Assembly (NCBI GenBank): GCA_030068075.1
Contig: CM057826.1
Location: 36,568,211 to 36,632,210, forward strand
Source: Paguma larvata
Lineage: Eukaryota > Chordata > Mammalia > Carnivora > Viverridae
Reading direction: 5' to 3'
Length of the DNA: 64,000 nucleotides
Shown here piece by piece: positions 12,152 to 24,372 of this stretch (position 1 is the first letter of the stretch; each line of letters starts with the position of its first letter). A program made the position numbers and the translations under genes. The notes beneath the pieces were generated by a model. That model searched no databases, was not told the origin of the DNA, and was given only the letters and a program-made list of their open reading frames with translations.

Positions 12152-14640
12152 CTAAAAAAGCATATTAATAGCTTCTTCTTAGTTTTCCCTCACTGATTTT
12201 GAGGATTTAAAAAGTAATTTACTCAAATATAAAACACATGTTAACTCTTTAGAATCACTTGTGATATTAGAGACCTTATTAAATTTATGATTAAATAATA
12301 ACTATTATTTAACCTATTTTATATACCCCCGATCCACATAAAAATCTATTTAAAAATGTGTTCTACAGATAAAATAAATGTTAAGGTAAGAAAGAAGCAT
12401 TTTCCATGTAAAGGAAAGAAAATAATGTCATCATTTGAAGAATAAAAAAATAGTGAAAGTTTTTTAAAAACTGAAATGCCTCATAGGCATGGTAAAAAAA
12501 ATTAAAAAATAATTATTTCAAGTGCTAGAGTGTTTACTTCTTTTTCCTAAAACTACTTGATTTTAAGGAATCAAGTTGTAAAACTGATATCCAAAATGTA
12601 ATCATGATTTATAGGTCTGAAAACATATCTTAGTTGTCATTATGAAAATACCTATGTTTTGCCACAGGTTTTAAATTTACATTCCAAGACATCGAAGTAT
12701 TTTTATTCATCATGTTTATTATTGCCATTAAAATTGTGATATTGGTTAGAATCTAATTTTACTAAAAGATACTTTATTTCTCTTACAAACTTCATTTGTT
12801 TTCAGCAGCAATGTTTTCAATGCTAAGTGTTTTCTAACATTTTCATGGAAAACTATATACAGTATTTAGTTTGGTATTCACTAATGAATTTTAATGTATA
12901 CATTGTGATTTTACCTCTAAAGGATGATATTTACTGACTTGGTGAATATCTGAATAAATATTTTTTTGATTAAACACAGGAAATTACCTTTTATCAGATG
13001 AAATAACTTGCAATAGACAGGTTCTGTGTGGAGTTGGGATGCTCGCCTCGGTTGTTTTGTGTTCTTGTGCACAGCCAAGGGCTGAATTAATGTACTATGT
13101 ACCCTTATGCTGACCGCTGAGAGACAAATGTTGAGTGCACAGAGAGGCCCCAACCTCTTCAGGACTAAAAGAATTTTCTGACTGCTACATTTCAAAAACA
13201 GATAGCTGAAAAGAGCAACATCATTTAAAGATGCTTCTGAGATCAGTGGAAGTCCATTTCCCCTCTTCCATCTCTTCCTTTCAAGAGCAGGAGATGGAGT
13301 CTATTTCTCAGAAGTTTGGAAAAAAAAAAAAAGAACAAATGTAACTTTGCCTTAGGAAGTCTAAATTACTTACATGTAACCTCAGAGTCGTTCAGAGTTT
13401 CATAATGAAGCCTAGGCAGTGCCCGTGGAACCCTGACATGGTGGTGTATGGAGAGAGGCCTCTTCAGGGTTTATTCACCTCTGCATCTGTTTATATTACA
13501 TGGCCTTGAAGTCTCTAGAGTCTCCATGTACCTTTATTTCTTTTTGGTGTGTTTGGATCTCTGCCTGTTTACTACAGCGCTCATGCTGCATGAAAAGAAG
13601 CCGGCTGGGATGTTTTATCTCTTGTCTGAGCTTGCTTCAATTAAATTAATGGACCCATTCAGCTCACTCTTTCCCCCTTTCAGATGCACCTCTGATGAAT
13701 ACATTAAAAAGATCTTAAGTCTCAAGATGGTACATCATGGTATTAGCCAGGGCACTCATTTCCCTCTGCCTTCATTTTCTGTAAATCAAATAATTAATGA
13801 GATCTCCACCTCAATAAAGCACTTCATCAATATTTTGTGGCAAAGGAAAAAATGCCCTTTTTGCTTGTAGGAGAGCTTTTATCTCCATCTGTGTAGGATT
13901 TTGTGGGCGAATGTAGTAATATTGAAATGACAAAATATTGACTGATTCTTACAGTTTGTTCTTCAGAGCTGAGAAGGATTAGTTAAAGGCTGTACATACT
14001 GTTCAGCGGAGAAGCAAGTGACAAGCTTGTTGATATGCTGTGAAGATTTTATACTCAATATTTAAGTTGTAAGCATCAAGTGGGACAAATTAGTTTTGCC
14101 AGAGTTTGATGTCACCTGACAGGGGTGGGGGTAGGTTTAATATGGAAAGTACATATTTTTTAAGTGAATTGTCTATATGTAGCTATGTTTTATTTTATTT
14201 ATTAATTTTTCTTACATTTTAGGATATTTTGTGTGTTAACGGATTCAACTGCTTTCAACTTAGAGTCTGAATTCAAAAATGACACTAAACATGTGACTGT
14301 ATTAGGTCCATTTTAACTCATTTCATGAAAAAAATCCCTTTTTATAGGCTGCAGAAACTACATATTAAAGTAGAAGAGGAAAAAAATCTATTTGCTTTGT
14401 GCAGTGCTCTCCAGCTGAGCTGGCAGCCTTTTCTCATTTCTGTGAAGAAGTGACACCATAAAAGTTATGAATATTTCTCCTTCTCATTCACTTATACAGA
14501 TAGAACCTCAATCAAAGATACAAGTTTGCTTTCCTGAAATAGAGATTTGTGTTTGGATGACTATCAATAAACTATATCTGATGTTCCCTTGAACAACTAA
14601 TATCAATTAATATGAGTTATAGCCTAAATGGGAATTGAGT
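12152..14640. other. Repeat-poor block, possible conserved non-coding DNA
   Basis: No transposon is recognised over about 2.5 kb, unusual for this window. The 13000-13900 part has more balanced base composition and homeodomain-like TAATTAAT words (for example aaataattaatgagatc near 13788). The longest frame of the window (13448-13870, plus, 140 codons) lies here, but it has no domain, no Kozak-like start and no splice-supported structure, so I do not call it a gene. Confidence 0.35.
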
Positions 14641-14693
14641 GTGGAGTCAGAGAAAGAAGATATGAGATAGAAATAGAGATAGAGATAAAGATA

Positions 14694-14741
<48 letters not shown>

Positions 14742-14749
14742 GGGAGAAT
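14641..14749. repeat. (GA)n purine tract with degenerate flanks
   Basis: Degenerate GATA/GAGATA units at 14655-14694 lead into about 17 perfect GA units (14696-14729), followed by a further imperfect GA stretch. The minus-strand 137-codon frame across it is an artefact rich in S/L codons. Confidence 0.95.
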
Positions 14750-16204
14750 TTAAATCTAATTCGTATTTAATTAATATCGTACCAGATATTAACTCAACTT
14801 GTTTCATCCAAATCACTATCACCCAAAACTCAATTTGTAGACTAGTAAAGGGAGGGGATCGTGTAGACTCTGGACTCGAGTAACCAATTTTAAAGAGAGG
14901 AGATCTAAAACATAAACATACACGTTGAATAGGAGCAGGGAGGAAGTAGAGAATACTCAGAGGTTTGTTGCTTTCATTAAAATAATTAGGGGCAGTTAGA
15001 GTAGAACCGGAAAGACTCATGAAGAAAGGGAAAAATGATGGAAAATAAGCATACTCATCTCAGTATTAAAGTAGATGAGGGTTGTCTTCAGGAAAAATAA
15101 GAAGTTGAATAACACATGATTCTAGTTATTGTGTCAGGGACAATTTCTTTTCATAGCAAATTGTGATGGAGCCATGAATCCAATACTCATTGATAGTGAA
15201 TATTTAAACTTTACTCCAAAGGTTTCATGATTGAGATAATATTTAGGTGTCTACTGCTAGCAGATGAGGCAAGATTAATATTTTAATCATCCCAGATTGT
15301 ATGGTGTCCAGCAGGACACCCAAGTATAAGTCTTGCCATTTATTGGACTTTCTTCAATTAGTACTTACAGAAACTTGGAGAAAATTCCACACTCACCCTT
15401 ACCACATTCAAAGTCCAAACAATGTGACAAAAAGAGTGGAGAGGAAAATGAAAATCGAAAACTCACAATGGATATTAGAGAAAGCTGAAATCCACATGCC
15501 AGAAATATAAGAATATCTTTGACAGATATAGTGAATACTGAGTAACAAATTGATATATGGCACAGAATCCAGTTTAAAATTCACCCTCCAAATAAACTGT
15601 CAATTTGAGATCAAACTATAGTGACTTGTTAAAGGAAAAAAAAATATGGGTAAACAGAAATAATTAAAAAAATAAAAAATGGTGTTTTTCAGTCACCTCA
15701 GAATTAAGACCAAAATAGTATACATAAAAATGAGAAAAAGAGAAGATAAAAGAGGATGCTATAGTAGTCATGAATTCTTATGAAATAATGAATAAGATAT
15801 CTAAAAGTGCTAGAAATTAAAGTAAACTAAAAAACATCGTAGATGTAAAAATCTTAGAAAATTCATTCAGTCTTGGACTGCCAAAGTAAAATATGAATAT
15901 AGAACATCTGGAAATATAACCAAGAGTTTGATTTAACAACTATATAAAATGCATGTTGTACCCTAAGCATAACAGCCTCATGGCATAGGATGTGAAAAAC
16001 TGACCAATTATTAACCTAAAAGAAGGAAACTGAAAAATTTTGAGGAGCAAATATAAGTTCATAGCATTGTACCACTATATAATAGAACTTAAACCCCAAA
16101 GTCACTATCATAATATTAAAACAAATTCTTTGGAAGCTCATAGAAATTTTTTGAAAATTATCTTTTCCAAAACAAAACAGAACAATAACAGTAGAAATTC
16201 TCTT
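14750..16204. other. Unassigned AT-rich DNA
   Basis: No gene is seen. Parts (15600-16150) are A-rich in the way of old L1 sense sequence, but no specific match could be made. Confidence 0.4.
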
Positions 16205-16278
16205 GGGTAAAAAAGTAAGTAAGTAAGTAGGTAAGCAAATAAATAAATAATTAAGTAAATAAATAATAAATAAATGAA
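16205..16278. repeat. (TAAG)n/(TAAA)n tetranucleotide microsatellite
   Basis: Perfect TAAG units pass into TAAA units with occasional interruptions. Confidence 0.9.
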
Positions 16279-16609
16279 TATTACATTTTACCCTAAACAA
16301 GTTCATGTCCACAGATCCTGTAGTTGTAATTAACTAAGGTTTCTATATCATATTTTACCAAATACTGAGTAGATAAAAACAGCTTATAAACTATGTATGA
16401 AGCATAAAATCTTACAATATAGTAATTTAAAAGAGAATACTCTCAATTTAAAGGAGAAAATTGCCTTTATGTGGGAATTCCTTTGCTTAATCTTCACGGA
16501 TCCCTGATACAGTTTCTTCTTCTGTACTCTCCCGCTAACCACATTAAATCTTTTATCACTTCCCTGACTTCTCTGAATATTTTCACCACATGCATTGGTA
16601 TTACAAATG

Positions 16610-16890
16610 ATATATTTAGTTGTATATGTATTGAACATTATACAAATGGAATCATATGAAATCCCTGACTTGCATTTACATTTTTCATCATGTTCTCGTT
16701 GTGTTTAGCTGAAGTGAATTCATTTTTGCTGCTGCACAGTAATCCATACCAGAGTTGATGCATTTATTTTTCTGTTGATGGTGATTTGGGTAGTGTCTAG
16801 ACACTTGCATTTGTGACAATGTTGCCATGAACATACTTGTACAAGCTTCTGGCATACATTAAAAAAAAAGTTCTACTAAGGTATTGCCTA
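16610..16890 (-). mobile_element. L1M 3'-UTR remnant
   Basis: The plus strand carries the familiar antisense L1M 3' order: 'acaaatggaatcatatg', 'gctgctgcacagtaatcca', 'ttatttttctgttgatggtgatttgggtagtgtc', 'acaatgttgccatgaacatacttgtacaag'. Confidence 0.85.
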
Positions 16891-16920
16891 AGAATTCCAG
16901 TCAATGAGAGGATAATATTT

Positions 16921-17130
16921 AAATTTTTTAATGTTTATGCATTTTTGAGTGAGTGTGAGCAGGGGAGGGGCAGAGAGAGAGGGGAACACAGAATCTGAAG
17001 CAGGCTCCAGGTTTTGAGCCTTCAGCACAGAGCCCGATGAGGGACTCAAACTCAGGAATTGTAAGATCATGACCTGAGCACAAGGCGGACACTTAACTGA
17101 CTTAACTGACTGAGCCACCCAGGTGCCCCT
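16921..17130 (-). mobile_element. CAN SINE (feline type)
   Basis: Tail at the left (aaattttttaatgttta), head at the right (gagccacccaggtgcccc, ending 17130). The head region contains a short tandem duplication of cttaactga (17091-17110), probably replication slippage. Flanks GAGGATAATATTTAAAT and GAGAGAATCGTATTTAAAT are a decayed target duplication. Confidence 0.93.
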
Positions 17131-17167
17131 GAGAGAGAATCGTATTTAAATTGCTATGTTGACATTT

Positions 17168-17418
17168 TCTTTAAGTATTTCTTTTTTTATTATTTTTTTT
17201 AACATTTATTTATTTTTGACAGACATAGAGACAGAGCATGACCAGGGGAAGGGCAGAGAGAGAGGGAGACACAGAATCTGAAGCCGGCTCCAGGCTCTGA
17301 GCCATCAGCACAGAGCCCGACGCAGGGCTCAAACACACAGACTGTGAGATCATGACCTGAGCCGAAGACGGCTGCTTAACCGACTGAGCCACCCAGGTGC
17401 CCCTCTTTAAGTATTTCT
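17168..17418 (-). mobile_element. CAN SINE (feline type) with perfect 15-base target duplication
   Basis: Second SINE in the same orientation, 52 bases from the previous one. The duplication TCTTTAAGTATTTCT is intact at 17168-17182 and 17404-17418. Together with the near-consensus body this suggests a younger insertion than its neighbour. Confidence 0.96.
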
Positions 17419-17784
17419 TGACATTAGATTGCCCCTTCTAAAGAAAGATGATTGTATTTAAATGTCATTGAGCAGGATTCCTTACTTCGTGTTTCCACAA
17501 CTGATGTACCCCATATGTCTGAAAGGTTCTTTTAATTTTTACATGTCAACATAACACTTGTTTTCTACTTATAAAAATAACTTATACTCAAAGTAAAAAA
17601 AAATGAAGTCCATAGAAAAGAACAAAACTTTAAAGCAAAAATAGTAACAAAAATAACTATTTGTATATATAAACATATACAAATCTGTATGTGTAAACGT
17701 ACACATAAATCAAATGATTACAATAGAATTTCTGGAAACGTAAATACTCAGTCAAACCTTCTACCGTGGCAAACTCTTCTGGTT
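17419..17784. other. Unassigned AT-rich DNA
   Basis: No gene or repeat was recognised. Confidence 0.4.
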
Positions 17785-18195
17785 GTAGAGCACTGTATTA
17801 CTTTCATGCTGCCGCTGTAAAAACTTACTGCAAACTTAGTGGTTTAAAACAAAACAAATTTACTATCTTAGATTCTGCAAGTCAGAAGTCTGAAGTGCAC
17901 CAGCAGGGCATTTCCAGCTTTGAAAGGCTGCCTACATTACTTAGCTCATGGCCTCATATTTTATCTTCAAAACAAACCACGATTTAAACCTCTCTTTTTC
18001 TCTCTGACCTCCCTGCGTCCCTTTTATAAGGACTCTTGAGATTACACTGTTCCTACCTGGATAATCTTCCTTATCTCAAGCTCCTTAAACTAATCGCATC
18101 TGAAAATCCCTTTTGCTCTGTAAAGTAGCATATTCGCAGATTCCAAAAGTAGGGCACAGACATTACTGGAGGGCTGTCATTCAGTCTCCTACAAG
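17785..18195 (-). mobile_element. MaLR-type LTR (MLT1/MST-like), solo
   Basis: The plus strand follows the antisense order of an ERVL-MaLR long terminal repeat: 'gtattactttcatgctgccgctgtaa', 'cttagtggtttaaaacaaaacaaattta', 'aagtcagaagtctg', then 'tcccttttataaggactcttgagattaca', and 'ctgtcattcagtctcctaca' at the end. These correspond to the usual 'gggctgccataacaaa', 'gtggcttaaacaacagaaattta', 'ataaggaca' and 'acattcagtcc' segments. No internal retroviral sequence is adjacent. The subfamily is not assigned. Confidence 0.75.
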
Positions 18196-19429
18196 TACCT
18201 TCTGAGCAATTCTGTTCCGATGGGGTTGTGAAAGGGGAGATCAGGAGCAATCAAAAAGCTCAAAACTGAACCTTTCCTTTAAAGGATTCTGTTCACTTAG
18301 AGTTAACGAAGAGACTTGCCCATAAGCCTATGGGCTTTGCATGATAGCAGACTTCTACACAGTGTCTCCATACCTTTGGAAGCGGACTCTGATGACGATG
18401 CTAACGTGTCGCCCACTGTGTAGATGCCTGTGTAGCCCACTACCATATCCAACTTGCCCCATTATCGGCTCTCTGTAAAAGGGGGCTACCTTACTGCTAA
18501 CCTTAAAATGATTAGAATTCAATTCTTCTTGCTCAGATTAACAAAGTCTTTGTTACCCAATGCATACTAATGTCCGTACGTACGGCAGGTGTGGTTTATC
18601 CGCGCCTGACACTCGTAGTCGAATGCGTTTTATAGTTAAAAAACTCCATTGTTTAAAAGTTGACTTTAAAGCTTTGGCAAAGCTCAAAGGCAGGTCTCCT
18701 TTGCCTCAGTATTAGGGAAGCCACCCGTGCTGTAAGTAAAACGTGTCCTCATACTTGGTCAAATTTACAAAGCAAATATGTTCACCTTTTGCTACCTAGG
18801 TCAGCTCAGAGTCAATGTAATCTTTTATGCTGTAGGAGGCTAAATGATTCATTTTTAAAGCAAAAGAGAAATATTGTCTCTATTAGGATGTCAAAAGGCA
18901 GCTTATCTGGTGTATTAATAAACAAAGCCAAATGGTCTTCTCCTGCATATGTACTCATCCCAGAGTCAATCACTCAGCTGAATTTATTATAACTGCTAGG
19001 GCTTAGTTAAGAAGACATTTAATTATGAGACACATAATTATCACAATGTTTGCCTAAATGGGATAATGAAATATATCTTGCATAAATATTAGTATAAATA
19101 TGAACAGCTGTGGCAGAAAAGGATAAAATTATACTAACAAAATATTCTGTAATTAGATAAAAAGGTTTTGAATATTTTAATGAATAAAGACCCAGAAGAA
19201 CTAACTTTTTAAAAATAAATTACTGATAAAATATGGGCAATAAGAAATGGCCAGGACGGAAGACACTGAAGTGTCTAAAATTGCTCGACAACGTGCTGTA
19301 ACCTGAATCTTATTTAAAAAGCTTATTGTTGCAAGACGCAGAGAGTCACTTTTTCTGGCTCCTTCCCTCTAAATTCATCACAGTGTCCTGTAAATAATCA
19401 ACAGAAGATCATAAACAGACTCAGAGCTC
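18196..19429. other. Repeat-poor block with a local CpG cluster
   Basis: No transposon is recognised. Between 18380 and 18625 there is an excess of CpG for this AT-rich window, including a perfect 12-base palindrome CCGTACGTACGG (18574-18585) and 'ccgcgcctgacactcgtagtcg' just after. The frame at 18660-18992 (110 codons) shows no recognisable protein. Confidence 0.4.
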
Positions 19430-19870
19430 TGAAAAATGGAAAGCCGAGGATGGAATCACAGCCCTGAGCAACCTGGGTTTTCTTTGCACCCCTCACAGAT
19501 CCCAAACCAGGCCCCAAGGTGCCTGCGAACTGGAGGCAACAAAGGATGTAGACTGAAGCAAACCAAAATGTCTGCTCTCTTCAGCGAAAGGACCAGGAAA
19601 GAGACAGCCTAGTGGGGACCTCGCTGGGGGCCCCAGCCAGGCCCCACCCAGGGCACAGTGTATTCAGTCAGCCACAGCAGCAGCACAGCCAAGGACAGAG
19701 ATCCATCTTTCACCCCAAAGCTTAGCCAGCGACACACTGATCTGCTGGAGCAGCCGGAACAGAATAGGGGCGCGCTTCCTGTCTCCCATCCCGGACACTG
19801 CTGCCCAGTCCACCCGAGGAGCAGAGGCCACAGATCTACCACATCTGCACAGCAGCAGGCCAGCTCTGTG
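19430..19870. other. GC-rich patch of unknown origin
   Basis: About 440 bases with base composition well above the surroundings (for example 'gggggccccagccaggccccacccagggcacag'). There is a good-looking plus-strand splice acceptor (ttctttgcacccctcacag, ending near 19498), but the frame after it closes within 18 codons. Frames of 75 codons (+) and 102 codons (-) exist, but neither resembles a protein I know. It could be an old retrocopied UTR, a decayed gene fragment or a regulatory island. Confidence 0.35.
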
Positions 19871-19935
19871 AACATGAGATCGTGACCTGAGCCAAAACCA
19901 AGAGCTAGAGGCTTCACTGACTGAGCAGAAGCCCC
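19871..19935 (-). mobile_element. CAN SINE head fragment only
   Basis: Antisense tRNA-like head (catgagatcgtgacctgagcc, then 'cactgactgagcagaagcccc') without the body or A-rich tail. It directly abuts the GC-rich patch, so the SINE was truncated by the event that joined the two. Confidence 0.75.
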
Positions 19936-21439
19936 GATTTTGATTTTTTTAAAACAGATTTAGGTATGGTTATCAACATTCAGTTCTGACAATGAGAAAG
20001 TTTATAGGCATTTAAGAGAGAAAAGGAAGACTAAAATATTTACATAGAAAAATCAATCAAAGTACAAAACAATAAAGTTAGATCTAATTAAACCATACTC
20101 TTTATGTCCAATACCATTTATAATCACGACACATTACGATAGGTGGGATGCATGAAAGAAGTGAAGGTCTTACTAAATCTTCAGAGATACAGACAGGGAG
20201 AAGCTTGGATCTCCCACTCTTGAAATACAAACAACTACTCTAAATTAATAAGGGGAAAATAGTAAAGAGAAAGATCCATTTAATACATGGACATGAATTT
20301 CATTTAGCCCTAATGAAATAAATTAGCAGAAAGGGTACATATACATGTATGTTTTTTAATCGGCAGAGTAGCCGTTAATTTGAACACCACTTTGAAGCTA
20401 GGTTATTTTTCTTATTTGCAACCAAGAACTCAAATCGATACAGAGTGTGTAAGTGTTAGGGTAGAAGGAAAAACACATGTCACTGAAAGAGCAAGGGTGG
20501 AGTTGCTGTGAGTGTCTGTGTCCTTTGCACAGCACACAAACGACCTAGATGAAAGGACGTGTGGGGGTAAAATTTAGCTCATAATAACAGGACCTCGTGC
20601 TCTAGTGCAGGCCCGCACCTACCAAAGAGAGAGACATTCTCACACACTGCAATGCCAGTGCTCATCAAACTATGCACTTACAGGGCTGCATCTTCCAGAA
20701 GGTAACCGTTTTCTTCTTTTCCCAAAGGCATGCAGAGGCTAGTGAAGGACCTGAGGAAATGATACAAAATGAACAGTAAGGATATGAACAAAATAACCAA
20801 AAAGGAAATGTCAATCTCCAGCTATTTCAGTCCTGGCATTTAGAAAAAGTAGAGTCACACGGAAAAAAGTATTGGTGGTGCCCACCAAGCCTTACCTAAA
20901 ACCCTTAGGAAAACTTTGGGTACCAACTCAGTATCTTTTTGTTAACTCTTCCTATGGCTGATCTAATAAGCCCAATGCTATTAACCATTAATTCATTAAA
21001 CATCTTTTACTATGACAAAATGTTTTGTGAGCACCATTTTGATCCTGTTTTATCTGTGCTTGAACAGAGAGCATTCAAGCCGTTCCTCTGGTCTTGTCTG
21101 CGGAGAGAGACTTCTTGGCTGTTTGGACAAAATTATAGGCATGGACTTTTGTTTGTTAAGAATAAAGCTTCAAAATGGAAAGATTCCGGAAGATTAAATT
21201 AATTACCATAAGAAAATTTATGGAACTGCTTATAGCTGAAAATACAACATAAAAGTAGAAATAGAGGGCAAGAATTTTTAAAAGGGGAAAAGAATACATG
21301 ATGGGATTCTGACTCAGGCGTTCTGCAGACTTTAAGGATAAGGCTGGGTAAAAAAGACCCTTACAGTTATTCTTTGCCCCATACAGTAGTAGTCTCTGGA
21401 TCCCCTTGGAAGACTTGGATATAGAATTGTAAAACATTT
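19936..21439. other. Unassigned DNA
   Basis: No gene or repeat was recognised. Frames at 20939-21202 are short and featureless. Confidence 0.4.
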
Positions 21440-21620
21440 TAAAAAATATTTTTCCAAAAATCTTTTTATTGAAGTATAATTCACAAAATCGCAGAGATTT
21501 TGAGTGTAGTTTAATGAATTTTGACAAATATACACCCATGCAATCAGTCCCCAAAGTAGGAGATAGAAAATTGCCATTTATCCTAGATATTTTTAAAATT
21601 TTTTAATGTTTATATTTATT

Positions 21621-21660
<40 letters not shown>

Positions 21661-23600
21661 CAAATGGAGGAGAGACAGAGAGAGAGGGAGACACAGAACC
21701 TGAAGCAGGCTCTAGGCTCTGAGCTGTTAGCACAGATCCTGCCTGACACAGGGCTCAAACTCATGAACCATGAGATCATGACCTGAGCTGAAGTTGGAAG
21801 CTAACCAACTGAGCCACCCAGGGATCCCAATCCTAGATTTTCTCTCCAATTTCTGTCGACTCCTACAGAATTGAAGAGAGATATGATTCCTAGAGCAATA
21901 ATTTAGTTCTGCCTGTCCCACAACACTCTATAAAGGGAATTCTACAGTTAGTACTGTTTTGTGTCTGTCTTCTCTTTTCTTGTATAGTCTGCTGCATGTA
22001 TCAGTAGTTCATATCTTCTTATAGACCTTGACGTGTGTGAATAAACCATTTCAAGTTTGAGCCTAATTAGAATAAAACTGCTATAAATACTTCATACAGA
22101 TCTTTTGGTGGACTTGTGTTTCCCTTTCTCCTGAAGAAAATTCCTAAGAGTGGTACAGATGGTTTATGGTGTGTTTGCAAATTTAATATTATAAAAATAT
22201 GCCAAGTGATTTGCATTACTGCTAAACAGTGCACATCTCCACCAATTATGTATGAAAGATCCAAAGTTCCTCCTCATTCTTGCCAAGGCTTGGATTTGCC
22301 AACTTTTCAGATTTTTACCATTTAGTGGTATATGATGACATCACGGTGTCATTTTAGTTTGTATTTCCCTGGTGACAAATAATGATGAGAGTACTCTTTT
22401 CTGTGTTTATTGGTCATCACTATATCTTATTTTATGAAGTAGATGTTTATTTATTTTGGATATAAACTTTATTTATAACTTTATTTTCTCAGTCTTATGG
22501 CATTTTTTAAAATTTTCTTAATCGTCTTATAAAGAGCATAAATTTTTAATTTTGAGTAAGTCCAATTCATAATTCTTTCCCATTTTATTGCTTTTGATAT
22601 CCTATATCATCTATATTTTCCTACAATATGTAGGTAAGATTTTTTTCTGTACAAAAAAAAAAACCCTTACATATTTACTCTTTAGATTTAAAGTCATGGT
22701 TCATCTCAAACTGCTTTTTGTGTACGGGATGAGGTACGGGTCTAGGTTTAGTTTTTCCAGACATTAGACAATTGCTCCAGCATCTTTTCATGAAACTGTT
22801 TCCTTTCCCACACATATACACATACATATACACATACACCAACTGGACATTATTTGAGCTAAGAAACAAGTATTTCCAAATGTCTCCACACCTACCTCAA
22901 CAGGCACTTACTGCGTGGTCACGCCTGGCAAACACCCTCTTTCCCAGACTGAGCACCTCAGACCTTGACAGTGAATGGGGGAGCCCCAAATGAGCCCTAA
23001 ATCTCCCCAGAGTCAAGACTTGGTCTGTCCTCATCGGTACAGGGCCTGGGGGCCTCTGGTTTTTATTCTCTTGTGAAATAGAAAGTGCTGTGCCATTTAA
23101 AACCCGTTTCTGGATTTTCTTTTCTGTTCCATTGGTCTATTTGTGTGTCCTTATGCCAATATCTTATTCCACAACTGATAAGTTGTTCGAATTTGTGTTC
23201 AGTCTGTCATGTGACTATCATCCCACCACATATGTACAAATCACATGCAGGTGCTTGTTTGCAAGTTCAGGTGCCTCCTTTCTCTGGTATCTCCCTCCTT
23301 TTGAGAATTTTGACTTTAACATATTGGCTCCAGAAGTCCCACACTTTGACCCATAAAACATCTATTTTCAGTTTGAGTTTAATTTTCCATGTGAGAACAG
23401 AACTGAGAAATGCCCTCAGCAGAGGAGCTACATGTAGGTGGAATTCCCTCAGTGTGCTTATCTTCTTTCAAAGGTTTTAGCTCTTCCTGCTTCTATCTTT
23501 CATTGGTTGCTCTTCAGTACCTTAAAAGAGAGATTTTCTTATATATTTTGAGCCTTTATAATAGGAGGGTTGGTTTGAAATAAACTAATTCACCTTTCCC
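21440..23600 (-). mobile_element. Long L1M remnant, interrupted by a SINE
   Basis: The plus strand follows the antisense order of an old L1 3' half: 'ctttttattgaagtataattca' near 21461, then after the SINE 'ttgtatagtctgctgcatgtatcagtagttcat', 'actgctaaacagtgcacatctccacca', 'gtatttccctggtgacaaataatgatgag', and near 23110 'tctgttccattggtctatttgtgtgtccttatgcca', words of L1 DNA. It is interrupted at 21580-21838 by a CAN SINE. The part 22880-23080 does not fit the expected order and may be an older inserted piece. No open frame remains. Confidence 0.8.
21580..21838 (-). mobile_element. CAN SINE (feline type) with expanded (GA)n
   Basis: Antisense SINE between ATCCTAGAT copies (21580-21588 and 21830-21838), inserted into the L1M remnant. 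The GA run next to the tail has expanded to about 17 units (21623-21657), much longer than in the other copies. Confidence 0.95.
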
Positions 23601-23720
23601 AAAAGCAGAGGTCTAAAATCATTTAAAAATACTTCTTAAATAGTAAAACTTGTAATGCAATCTCATATTTGGGTAGTATTGAGATGACCCACTTTTATGT
23701 AGGGTACACTTTAAAAGATA

Positions 23721-23934
23721 CTATTATGGGGTGCTGGGTGGCTTAGGTCATGATCTCAGTTTGTGAGTTTGAGCCCTATGTCGGGCTCTGTGCTGACAGC
23801 TCAGAGCCTGGAGCCTGATTTGGATTCTGTGACTCCGTCTCTCTCTTCCCCTACCCTGCTTGTGCTCTGTCTCCCTCTCTCTCTCTCTCTCAAAAATAAA
23901 TAAACATTAAAAAAGTAAAGAAGTCTCTATTATG
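23721..23934 (+). mobile_element. CAN SINE with internal deletion in the tRNA head
   Basis: Target duplication CTATTATG at 23721-23728 and 23927-23934. The head jumps from 'gggtggct' straight to 'taggtcatgatctc', losing roughly 30 bases that normally hold part of the A box and the segment after it. The body, CT run and tail are normal. Confidence 0.93.
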
Positions 23935-24156
23935 AATTTTCCACTTAATATGTATAACGTGTAACTGATCCACAGATAATTTTCTAACCACAACAACAAG
24001 GCATGAGCACACTCTCATCACGCTCCGATGGAGGCTGGGTTAACACGCAACAGAACTGCGGTTGACAAAACATAAACATAATGGCTCTTAGAACAGCACC
24101 TCAAAGCCAGAAAGAAATTGGAGATTTCTCTGTGTTTAAAACTATAATTTCGAAGG

Positions 24157-24372
24157 AATGCATGGGTGGCTCCGTCAGTTAATCGTATAACCATTGATTT
24201 CAGCTCAGGTCAGGATCTCATGGTTCCTGGGATTGAGCCCCATGTCGGGTTCCACGTCTAGCCCCATGTTAACAGAGCAAGCCTGCCTGGGATTCTCTCT
24301 CTCCCCCTCTCTCTCTTCCCCTCCCCTTCTCATGATCTGTCTCTCTCTCAAAATAAACAAACATTAAAAATT
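24157..24372 (+). mobile_element. Older CAN SINE
   Basis: Diverged head (gcatgggtggctccgtcagtt), B-box region 'gggattgagccccatgtcggg', CT-rich body and tail 'aaaataaacaaacattaaaa'. Its body differs from the other copies ('agcctgcctgggattctctc'), as expected for an older carnivore subfamily. Confidence 0.88.

Noticed and set aside
12917..13195. Upstream exon joining to the candidate exon at 11976-12151
   Set aside because: A donor-like AAAG|GTAATT near 12990 ends a minus-strand open frame, but its phase would put a stop at the third codon of the downstream exon, so a coding join fails.
13448..13870. 140-codon plus-strand frame as a protein gene
   Set aside because: No domain, signal or family resemblance, no supporting splice structure, and composition like the flanks. 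Length alone is compatible with chance over 64 kb.
14607..15020. 137-codon minus-strand frame with repeated SL
   Set aside because: The core is the (GA)n tract and the remainder shows no protein features.
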